Shown here: positions 1-5,782 of the stretch, in pieces
Numbering within the stretch: position 1 is the stretch's first letter
Layout of the letters: each line of letters starts with the position of its first letter
Source of the DNA: Actinomycetes bacterium
GTDB taxonomy: Bacteria; Actinomycetota; Acidimicrobiia; Acidimicrobiales; Microtrichaceae
Direction of reading: 5' to 3'
DNA: 7,393 nucleotides
Assembly: GCA_023423475.1 (NCBI GenBank)
Contig: JAFAFN010000408.1
Location: 1-7,393, forward strand
Program-made: the position numbers and the translations under genes
Notes under the pieces: generated by a model
Told to the model about the DNA's origin: nothing
Seen by the model: the letters and a program-made list of their open reading frames with translations, nothing else
Databases searched by the model: none

Positions 1-601
1 TGTGCACGATGGCCAGATCGGCGTGCAGCAGGTTGGCGTAGCGCTCGGCGACCTTCACGCGGCCCGCGTCGGGTGAGACCACGACGAGGTCCTCGGGCAG
101 GTTGTTCGCCATCCACTCGACCAGCACCGGCATGGCGGTGAGGTGGTCGACCGGGCCGTCGAAGAAGCCCTGGATCTGACCGGAGTGCAGGTCGACGCTC
201 ACGATCCGCTTGGCACCTGCGACCTCGAACATGTTGGCGATCAACTTGGCGGTGATGGGCTCGCGACCCTCGGCCTTGCGGTCCTGACGGCCGTAGCCGT
301 AGAAGGGCGCCACGACGGTGATGCGCTTGGCGGATGCACGCTTGGCGGCGTCCACCATGATCATGTGCTCCATCAGGGCGTCGTTGACCGAGAGCTCGTC
401 GGTCGAGCAGTGGCTCTGGAAGATGAAGAGGTCGGATCCACGGATCGACTCGCCGTACTTGCAGTGGAGCTCGCCGTTCTTGAACTCGGCGATCTGGATG
501 GGACCGAGACCGAGTCCGAGGCGCTCCGCGACCTCTTCCGCGAGCTCTCGATTCACCCGCCCCGCGACGATCGTGAGTCGCTTCTTGGTGACCAGCTCCA
601 C
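1..601 (-). CDS. prs: Ribose-phosphate pyrophosphokinase (PRPP synthetase), N-terminal part, cut by window edge
   Basis: The enzyme makes 5-phosphoribosyl-1-pyrophosphate from ribose 5-phosphate and ATP in the cytoplasm, feeding purine, pyrimidine, histidine, tryptophan and NAD synthesis. About 200 codons are visible and the C-terminal third is missing. Family motifs seen in order: FKNGELHCKY (usual F-NGE), the RGSDLFIFQS strand, ALMEHMIMVDAAKRASAKRI, PFYGYGRQDRK with the ATP-site RQD, GREPITAKLIANM, and SVDLHSGQIQGFFDGPVDHL. The chosen start is GTG at 599-601, the only common start codon in frame after the glmU stop. It is preceded by GGAGG with a 5-nt spacer, a strong ribosome binding site. 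Only 38 bp separate it from glmU on the same strand, so co-transcription is likely. The glmU-prs order is the common actinobacterial one. Confidence 0.97.
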   Translation of the reverse strand, partial: MELVTKKRLTIVAGRVNRELAEEVAERLGLGLGPIQIAEFKNGELHCKYGESIRGSDLFIFQSHCSTDELSVNDALMEHMIMVDAAKRASAKRITVVAPFYGYGRQDRKAEGREPITAKLIANMFEVAGAKRIVSVDLHSGQIQGFFDGPVDHLTAMPVLVEWMANNLPEDLVVVSPDAGRVKVAERYANLLHADLAIVH

Positions 602-639
602 CGTGTCCTCCAGCTCGTTCGCCCCGTCGACGCCGATCT

Positions 640-1746
640 TCAGCGTCCGGAGCCAGCAGTGTAGAACGAGCCGGTCACCGAGTCAGCCGGAAGATCCGAG
701 CCGGGTCCGAGCGAGGCGTACGGACCCACCACGCAGCGGTCCCCGATCGTCGCGTTGCGCGCCGTTGCCTGCTCGACCACACACTCGGCGCCGACCACGG
801 TGTCGACGAGCCGGGTGTCGGGTCCGAGCTCGGTGCCGTCGCCGACCCGGGTCGAACCCTGGAGGATCACGCCCGGGAAGAGCGTGACGTCGCGGCCGAC
901 CACGACGGTCGTGTCGACGTAGACCGACGAGGGGTCGACCATCGTGACCCCGGAGCGCAGCAGCGCCTCGTTCGTGCGGGCCCGCAGCTCGCCCTCGGCC
1001 GCTGCCAGCTGCAACCGGTCGTTGACGCCCTGGGTCTCGGCCGCGTCGGCCACGACGAAGGCCTCGACCGGGTGGCCCGCCGACGCGAGCACCTCGACCG
1101 CGTCGGTCAGGTAGTACTCCCCCTGGCTGTTGTCCGGCTCGATGCGCCGCAGCGCCGGAGCGAGCAGGCTGCGCCGGAAGCAGTAGATCGACGTGTTGAC
1201 CTCGGTGATCTCGAGCTCGTCGGGCGACGCGTCGCGCTGCTCGACGATCCGGACGACCCGGTCCTCTTTCCCTCGTACGATGCGGCCGTAGCCGGTCGGG
1301 TCGTCCATGTGCGTCGTGAGCACAGTCGCGGCGGCGCCGGTGCTGCGGTGGTGCTCGAGCAGCGCCGCGACCGTCGTGGGACGCAGCAGCGGGGCGTCGC
1401 CGATGAGGACGAGCACGTCGCCCTCTTCGTCGTCGTCCTCGGGCAGACCCACCAGACCGACGAGCGTGGCGTCACCGGTCCCCCGCTGCACGCGCTGCTC
1501 GACGAACTCGAGCGGCACGTCGTGGGCGTGCTCCTGCATCTTCTTGGTGACCCATTCGGCCTTGTGGCCCACCACGACGGCGGCACGCTCGACCGGCACG
1601 TCGACGAGCGACTCGAGCACGTAGACGAGCATCGGCTTGCCGCACAGGCGGTGCAGCGGCTTGGGACGTTCGGAGCGCATGCGGCTGCCCTCGCCCGCCG
1701 CCAGGACGACGGCGGAGAGCGGAGACGCGTCGGGGGTCGGAATCAT
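640..1746 (-). CDS. glmU: Short GlmU: UDP-GlcNAc pyrophosphorylase domain with truncated left-handed beta-helix
   Basis: The N-terminal domain should make UDP-GlcNAc from UTP and GlcNAc-1-phosphate for peptidoglycan and surface glycans. Visible motifs, counted from the ATG: nucleotide-binding loop LAAGEGSRMRS near 15-25 with PK at 28-29, QRGTGDA near 87-93, GDAPLL near 116-121, TGYGRIV near 150, IVEQRDA near 166, EVNTSIY near 181, EYYLTDA near 209 and GVNDRLQLA near 239 (metal-binding Asn). Hexapeptide-type repeats run from about 268, then stop. The product is 368 aa, against roughly 450-490 for full bifunctional GlmU. The acetyl-CoA-binding, catalytic C-terminal helix part is absent. The ATG at 1744-1746 is the only normal start before the loop. 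It shares its A with the end of tRNA-Gln and has no Shine-Dalgarno sequence. prs follows 38 bp downstream. Symbol assigned by homology and position; glucosamine-1-phosphate acetyltransferase activity is not expected. Confidence 0.93.
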   Translation of the reverse strand: MIPTPDASPLSAVVLAAGEGSRMRSERPKPLHRLCGKPMLVYVLESLVDVPVERAAVVVGHKAEWVTKKMQEHAHDVPLEFVEQRVQRGTGDATLVGLVGLPEDDDEEGDVLVLIGDAPLLRPTTVAALLEHHRSTGAAATVLTTHMDDPTGYGRIVRGKEDRVVRIVEQRDASPDELEITEVNTSIYCFRRSLLAPALRRIEPDNSQGEYYLTDAVEVLASAGHPVEAFVVADAAETQGVNDRLQLAAAEGELRARTNEALLRSGVTMVDPSSVYVDTTVVVGRDVTLFPGVILQGSTRVGDGTELGPDTRLVDTVVGAECVVEQATARNATIGDRCVVGPYASLGPGSDLPADSVTGSFYTAGSGR

Positions 1747-1821
1747 GGCTCGCGGGGCAGGATTCGAACCTGCACTCTCCTGATCCAAAGTCAGGCGTTC
1801 TGCCAGTTGAACTACCCGCGA
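1746..1821 (-). tRNA. tRNA-Gln (anticodon TTG), CCA encoded
   Basis: Read on the minus strand, the acceptor stem TCGCGGG (1815-1821) pairs perfectly with CCCGCGA (1750-1756), followed by discriminator G at 1749 and an encoded CCA at 1746-1748. The anticodon stem CCTGA/TCAGG encloses the loop CTTTGGA, giving anticodon TTG at 1786-1788, which reads CAA (glutamine). The T arm is GCAGG-TTCGAAT-CCTGC, and the D arm contains the usual GGCAGAA segment. It lies 46 bp after the FkbM methyltransferase stop. Its last base is the A of the glmU ATG. The tRNA-Gln/glmU/prs grouping is familiar from actinobacteria. Confidence 0.98.
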
Positions 1822-1835
1822 CGGACAGCACCGCC

Positions 1836-1841
1836 ACGGTA
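1836..1841 (-). promoter_or_regulatory. Possible -10 element of tRNA-Gln, within a 12-bp palindrome
   Basis: The gap between the FkbM methyltransferase and tRNA-Gln contains TACCGT on the minus strand (1836-1841), which fits the loose actinobacterial TAnnnT pattern. It ends 14 nt before the mature tRNA 5' end. It lies inside the perfect palindrome CACGGTACCGTG at 1835-1846. No convincing -35 hexamer is present 16-18 bp upstream, so read-through from the upstream genes is an equal alternative. Confidence 0.25.
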
Positions 1842-1867
1842 CCGTGCCGCGAGGGCCTCAGGAGGCG

Positions 1868-2605
1868 TCAGGGCGTGCCCGTGGGCGGCGTCATGAAGTA
1901 GTTGTGCACGTCGTGACGGGCCGGCTCGTACGGGACGACCCGATCGCCGTCGAGCACGTCGACGGAGTACCCGAGGCCCCGGAAGAGCTCGAAGCACACG
2001 TCGCGGTTCGCGTCGCTGCCGAGCTCGGTGTACACCGGCGGCCGGCTGCGCTCCAGCAGGCCGAGGCCACCGCGGAAGACGAACTGCTCGAAGTTCTCGA
2101 CGTCGATCTTGATGCCCACCACGTCGGCGTCCGCGAGCGCCTCGACGTCGTCGAGTCGGACCTGGGGCACCGTGTAGAACTTCCCGTCGTCGTCGCTGCC
2201 CACCGTCACGGCATGGCTCAGCCCCTGCATGCGGACGTGCTCCTGCTCGGGCATCACCATGCGGAGCTCGCCGTCCTCCTCGCCCAGCGCCAGCTGGTGC
2301 AGCACGACGTTGTCGAGGCGGTAGTGCGACACGATCCTCGTCAGGGCACGGAAGTTGTCGGGGATCGGCTCGAAGGCGTGCACCACCCCGCGATCCGCGT
2401 GCCGGGCGAGCAGCACCGTCATGATCCCGATGTTGGCGCCGATGTCGAGCACCACGCCGTCGCGTGGCAGCCCACCGATGAAGTGGATCACCGCCCCTTC
2501 GTTGCGGTCCCAGCGCAGGGTCGCGATCTTGAAGCGCGAGAACCAGAACAGGTACCTGTCGAACCCGAGCAACCGCTGCAGGATCCGCTGAATCAACCGT
2601 TCCAT
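1868..2605 (-). CDS. FkbM family SAM-dependent methyltransferase
   Basis: Probable O-methyltransferase acting on a sugar hydroxyl of a surface glycan or its lipid-linked precursor; the substrate is inferred from context. The 245-aa product is a typical single FkbM domain. It has the SAM-binding motif I VVLDIGANIGIMTV at about 51-64, an acidic post-motif HAFEPIPDNF at 76-85, the VRLDDV segment at 149-154, and GIKIDVENFEQFVFRGG at 164-180. That last segment corresponds to the family signature KIDVEGxE, here with Asn-Phe replacing the usual Gly-Ala-type pair. No signal peptide is seen. The N-terminus (RLIQRILQRLLGFDRYLFWF) is amphipathic and could touch the membrane. The ATG is preceded by GGAG at a rather long 11-nt spacing. 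The gene follows the glycosyltransferase stop by 50 bp on the same strand, so it is probably the last gene of that operon, ending 46 bp before tRNA-Gln. Confidence 0.93.
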   Translation of the reverse strand: MERLIQRILQRLLGFDRYLFWFSRFKIATLRWDRNEGAVIHFIGGLPRDGVVLDIGANIGIMTVLLARHADRGVVHAFEPIPDNFRALTRIVSHYRLDNVVLHQLALGEEDGELRMVMPEQEHVRMQGLSHAVTVGSDDDGKFYTVPQVRLDDVEALADADVVGIKIDVENFEQFVFRGGLGLLERSRPPVYTELGSDANRDVCFELFRGLGYSVDVLDGDRVVPYEPARHDVHNYFMTPPTGTP

Positions 2606-2655
2606 GCCGTTCCGTTCTCCATCTCGATCCCGTCGACCGTCCCGCGCCGACCGCC

Positions 2656-3837
2656 TCAGCGGACGCGACGCCCTTCGCTCATCACCGTGTCCAACCGCGT
2701 GCCGATCGAGGGCCAGCTGTAGTTGCGCGTGACGAAGTCCCGTGCGGCGCCAGCGACACGTTCGCGCAGCTCGGCGTCGGAGAGCAGGACCAGCACCTGC
2801 TCGGCGAACTCCTCGGCGTCGCCGGCCACGAAGATCTCACGTCCCGGGGTCGCGCCGATCGCGCTGTTGACCAGGTCGGTGGTCACGCACGGCACGCCCA
2901 TCGCCATCGCCTCGAGGATCTTGTTCTGCTGGCCCGCGCCGATCATCAACGGGGCGACCATGACCCTGCCGGCCCGGTACGCGTCGCGGATGTCGTCGAT
3001 CCAGCCGCTGACCTCGACGCCGGGCCCCTCGAGCGCCCGGACCGAGCGGTGGGGCCTGGCACCTGCGAGCAGGACGTCCGCGTCGGGGCGGGCCGCGCGC
3101 ACGAGCGGGAGGATCTCCTCGACCAGCATCCCCGCGGCGCGCACGTTCGGGGCGTAGCCCATGTTCCCGACGAACGCGATGTCGTGGAGCCGATCCGGGG
3201 GCGGCATCGGGTGGAACTCGGCGGTATCCACCCCGTTGGTCACCACCTCGACGTGATCGGCACCGGGGAACCGGAGCGAGTCGCGGTCCTGGGTCGAGAT
3301 GATCACCTGGTGGTCGAAGTCCTCGAACGCGGCGGCCTCGGCCCGGGCGACGCGCCGGGCCTCGAGTCGCAGCAGCCAGCTCATCGGGAACGACGACCGC
3401 TCCGCCCGCCGGGCCGTCGAGGTGCTGAAGGCGTCCTGGTAGTCGATGGTCGAGGGGATCGAACGGCCTCGGGCGAACTCCGCGGTGCGGATCAGCTGGC
3501 AGTACAGGTGGTCCGGCTGCTCCTGTTCGATGATCCGGTCGACCTCGGCCACGGCGGCACGGGTGCGGAACCACCCCGCCTGCAGCGGCCGACCCCGCAC
3601 GAAGAGCTCGGCCATCGAGATCATCGAGGCGACCCGGCCGAGCTCGACGACGTGGACCGTCGGGCAGCACTCCTCTCGGACCCTCGCCAGGTGCGCCGGG
3701 TCGACGGGCCCGTGGTTGAGCGCGACCAGGACGACCTCGTGGTGCGCCGAGAGCTCCCGGATCTGGTGGAACGCCCGCAACTTGTCCCCCCGCTCGAGCG
3801 GGAACGGGAAGCGCGAGGTGATGACGAGGATCTTCAC
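2656..3837 (-). CDS. GT4-like glycosyltransferase of a surface polysaccharide locus
   Basis: Retaining GT-B glycosyltransferase, expected to add a sugar from a nucleotide donor to a lipid-linked acceptor on the inner face of the membrane. The 393-aa product opens with KILVITSRFPFPLERGDKLR (residues 2-21). This resembles the N-terminus of Stp1-type enzymes (TIGR03087) linked to exopolysaccharide/exosortase loci. The C-terminal Rossmann half has AFVGNMGYAPN at 221-231, a donor-site GWIDDIRDAYR near 278-288, and PLMIGAGQQNKILEAMAMGVP at 296-316, the donor-binding segment of GT4 enzymes with the key Glu at 309. The start is GTG at 3835-3837, since the upstream in-frame sequence has no homology and reads into the previous gene out of frame. 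The ribosome binding site is weak (AGG only). It lies 82 bp after the sugar-1-phosphate transferase and 50 bp before FkbM. The exact sugar cannot be told. Confidence 0.94.
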   Translation of the reverse strand: MKILVITSRFPFPLERGDKLRAFHQIRELSAHHEVVLVALNHGPVDPAHLARVREECCPTVHVVELGRVASMISMAELFVRGRPLQAGWFRTRAAVAEVDRIIEQEQPDHLYCQLIRTAEFARGRSIPSTIDYQDAFSTSTARRAERSSFPMSWLLRLEARRVARAEAAAFEDFDHQVIISTQDRDSLRFPGADHVEVVTNGVDTAEFHPMPPPDRLHDIAFVGNMGYAPNVRAAGMLVEEILPLVRAARPDADVLLAGARPHRSVRALEGPGVEVSGWIDDIRDAYRAGRVMVAPLMIGAGQQNKILEAMAMGVPCVTTDLVNSAIGATPGREIFVAGDAEEFAEQVLVLLSDAELRERVAGAARDFVTRNYSWPSIGTRLDTVMSEGRRVR

Positions 3838-3888
3838 AGGACCTGCAGCGTATTCAGGGCCGGAGGTGGCCAGGGCCGACGCCGGTTC

Positions 3889-3912
3889 GCCACCCGACGG
3901 GTGGCGGCACCC
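3889..3912 (-). terminator. Stable hairpin(s) between sugar-transferase and glycosyltransferase genes: attenuator, partial terminator or mRNA stabiliser
   Basis: CGCCACCC (3888-3895) pairs perfectly with GGGTGGCG (3899-3906) around a 3-nt loop, giving an 8-bp GC-rich stem 14 nt past the sugar-transferase stop. An alternative 5-bp stem, GGGTG (3899-3903) with CACCC (3908-3912), uses the same central segment, so the two cannot form together. No T-run follows on the minus strand, so a classical intrinsic terminator is not supported. Partial termination or transcript stabilisation within the operon is possible. Confidence 0.4.
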
Positions 3913-3919
3913 CCGGCGG

Positions 3920-5500
3920 TCAGCGACGCTTGCCCAACAGGGTCGGGATGGTCCGCAATCCGATGACCAGGTCCCGCCACAGCGACCAGTTCTCGATGTA
4001 GCGGTTGTCGAGGCGGACACGGGTCTCGATGCTGGTGTCGCCCCAGTACCCGTTGACCTGCGCCCATCCGGTGATGCCGACGGGCACGCGGTGGCGGAAG
4101 TGGTAGCTGTCGATCTCCTCGCCGAACTGCTCGACGAAGTGCGGCCGCTCGGGTCGTGGTCCGACCAGCGACATCTCGCCGCGCAGCACGTTGAGCAGCT
4201 GGGGCAGCTCGTCGAGGTGCGTGGGACGGAGGACCTTGCCGACCTTGGTGACCCGGTCGTCGTCGTCGACGGCCCACTGGGTCGCCGAGTCGTCGTTGAC
4301 CTTCATCGTCCGGAACTTGAGGATCTCGAACGGGCGGCCGCCGATGCCGACCCGGACCTGGCGGAAGAACACCGGGCCACGGCTCGTCAGCCGGACCGCG
4401 AGCGCACAGGCGGCGAGCAGCGGCGACACGAGCACGATCAGCACCAGCGAGGTGACGATGTCGAAGGCGCGCTTGGCGGGCCACAGGCTGGCCGACACCC
4501 CGGGGCGTCGCACCGGCACCAGCGGCAGGCCGGCGACTTCGTGGCCGACGTCCTCGGCGGACACGCCCAGCTCGAACAGGCGGGGCACCGCATAGAACTG
4601 CACCATCTGCTCCTGGCAGCGGCGGATGATGCCGACGAGCTCTTCCTCGCCGGCGGCACCGAAGGCCAGGATCACGTGGCGCACACCCGTGCGGGCCAGG
4701 ATCTCGGGCAGGTGCTCGGGGCGACCCACGATGGGCAGCGGCACCTCGTCGTCGTAGCGATCGACGAACCCGCACGGGACCAGGCCGAACTCGGGGTTGT
4801 CCTGCAGCGCCCGGGCGACCTCGACCCCGACGGGTCCGGTGCCGATGATGAGCGTGTCGTCGAGGTCGTAGCCGCGGCTCCGTGCCAGGCCCACGAGCCG
4901 GTAGGTGACGAGACGACCCAGGAGGATGAGCGGGATCGTCGCGACGACGATCTGCCCCACGGCCAGCACGTCGATGGAGCGCCCCGGTGTGGAGAGGTTC
5001 TCCATCCGGACGATGGACACGATCATGAGGGTGACGATCGGCGCGAGTCCGACCCTGGCGACGACCGAGAGCAGGCCCTCGCTCGGCACGACGACGAGAC
5101 GCCCGCGACGTGCCGTCGGCCACAGCAGGATCGTGCCGACGAGCGCGAAGAGCAGCACGACACGCAGCGGGATGGGCTGCGCGGTGATCGCCTCGAAGAC
5201 GATCAGGGGCGTGGCCAACGCCGCGAAGTCGAGCACGTGGCTGAGCATCCGGAGCACTCGTCCGACGGCCCGGCGCTCCTGCACCGGCACCTCCATGACC
5301 GGCTCCTGCACGAGGACGTCGCGCTCGCCGTCGCTCACGACCCGCAGGTCGATCAGCACGGGCGCCTCGCCCTCGACATCCACATGGCCGCCGCGTCCGG
5401 GCGCCAGATCGATCGCAGTTCCCGAGCGCAGCGATACATGCCGCCCGCCTGCACCCAGTTCATCCTCGGAATACCGCAACATCACGCCCCGATCAACCAT
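3920..5500 (-). CDS. Polyprenyl glycosylphosphotransferase (undecaprenyl-phosphate sugar-1-phosphate transferase, WcaJ-like)
   Basis: Initiating enzyme of glycan assembly: it moves a sugar-1-phosphate from a UDP-sugar to undecaprenyl phosphate at the inner membrane. Counted from ATG 5500 (526 aa): four likely membrane segments at about 83-104, 111-129, 141-164 and 177-198, and a Rossmann-like domain from about 213 with IIGTGPVGVEVA. A helix at 347-370 carries the Ser-Pro kink of the re-entrant type. Then come the catalytic motifs: FFRQVRVGIGGRPFEILKFRTM at 378-399 (seen in two overlapping parts), LDELPQLLNVLRGEMSLVGP at 429-448 with the Asp-Glu dyad, GITGWAQVNG at 475-484, and YIENWSLW at 501-508. 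The start is uncertain. ATG 5500 and GTG 5515 have no Shine-Dalgarno, strong coding bias begins only near GTG 5383, and ATG 5296 has AGGAG with a 6-nt spacer and gives a family-typical 458 aa. It is the first gene of the minus-strand run; the sugar is unknown. Confidence 0.95.
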   Translation of the reverse strand: MVDRGVMLRYSEDELGAGGRHVSLRSGTAIDLAPGRGGHVDVEGEAPVLIDLRVVSDGERDVLVQEPVMEVPVQERRAVGRVLRMLSHVLDFAALATPLIVFEAITAQPIPLRVVLLFALVGTILLWPTARRGRLVVVPSEGLLSVVARVGLAPIVTLMIVSIVRMENLSTPGRSIDVLAVGQIVVATIPLILLGRLVTYRLVGLARSRGYDLDDTLIIGTGPVGVEVARALQDNPEFGLVPCGFVDRYDDEVPLPIVGRPEHLPEILARTGVRHVILAFGAAGEEELVGIIRRCQEQMVQFYAVPRLFELGVSAEDVGHEVAGLPLVPVRRPGVSASLWPAKRAFDIVTSLVLIVLVSPLLAACALAVRLTSRGPVFFRQVRVGIGGRPFEILKFRTMKVNDDSATQWAVDDDDRVTKVGKVLRPTHLDELPQLLNVLRGEMSLVGPRPERPHFVEQFGEEIDSYHFRHRVPVGITGWAQVNGYWGDTSIETRVRLDNRYIENWSLWRDLVIGLRTIPTLLGKRR

Positions 5501-5586
5501 GTCCGCCGACCCCACTCAACGCACATCCGCCTTCTTCTCCCGCCGGCTCCGACGGTCACCGCCCGTCGTTGCCATCCGCAGGGTCA

Positions 5587-5615
5587 AGTAAACGTGTGAC
5601 GCAGGCCACCGTCAA
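5587..5615 (-). promoter_or_regulatory. Sigma70/SigA-type promoter for the sugar-1-phosphate transferase operon
   Basis: On the minus strand, TTGACG (5610-5615, five of six matches to TTGACA) is followed by a 17-bp spacer and TTTACT (5587-5592, four of six to TATAAT). Transcription would begin near 5580. That leaves a leader of about 80 nt to ATG 5500, or nearly 200 nt to GTG 5383. This is the best promoter match seen in the window and sits where the head of the glycan operon needs one. Confidence 0.55.
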
Positions 5616-5661
5616 GGGTTCAGTGACCGAAGATCCGTAGGAACGGGGAGCAATTCTGCTT

Positions 5662-5701
5662 GTCGACACCTGGCCATCACCGCCCCGTCGACACCTGTCC
5701 A
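5662..5701. repeat. Pair of 15-bp direct repeats, possible operator
   Basis: GTCGACACCTGGCCA (5662-5676) and GTCGACACCTGTCCA (5687-5701) differ at one base and start 25 bp apart. They lie between the minus-strand promoter at 5587-5615 and the plus-strand GNAT gene. The region is otherwise non-coding, so shared regulation is plausible; no known regulator site is recognised. Confidence 0.5.
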
Positions 5702-5782
5702 CGCAGCGTGCCCGACCGTCCTCGGATGGGCTGACGACCCGGTGGGTGACAGCCGGCGACGCGTCCGGCACACTCCCCTGTC

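Noticed and set aside
640..700. A frameshift as the cause of the short GlmU.
   Set aside because: No missing beta-helix sequence is present in any frame before prs, which starts 38 bp later with its own good ribosome binding site. The shortening is not a simple frameshift.
1746..1868. Integration of the glycan genes as an island at tRNA-Gln.
   Set aside because: Integrases typically use the tRNA 3' end, which here faces glmU. The glycan genes are on the 5' side, and no integrase or repeated tRNA 3' fragment is seen.
1072..2722. Plus-strand open frames opposite glmU, tRNA-Gln and the FkbM gene.
   Set aside because: They run through a tRNA gene and mirror well-supported minus-strand genes; composition is that of antisense shadow frames.
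3446..5599. A very long plus-strand open frame (717 codons) opposite the glycosyltransferase and sugar transferase genes.
   Set aside because: Its translation is rich in His, Asp, Arg, Gln and Glu with no recognisable motif, as expected of the antisense of GC-rich codons. The minus-strand proteins in the same place carry clear family signatures.
5501..5782. A riboswitch or small RNA in the divergent intergenic region.
   Set aside because: Beyond the promoter match and the direct repeats I see no conserved riboswitch core, no strong extended hairpin and no terminator.
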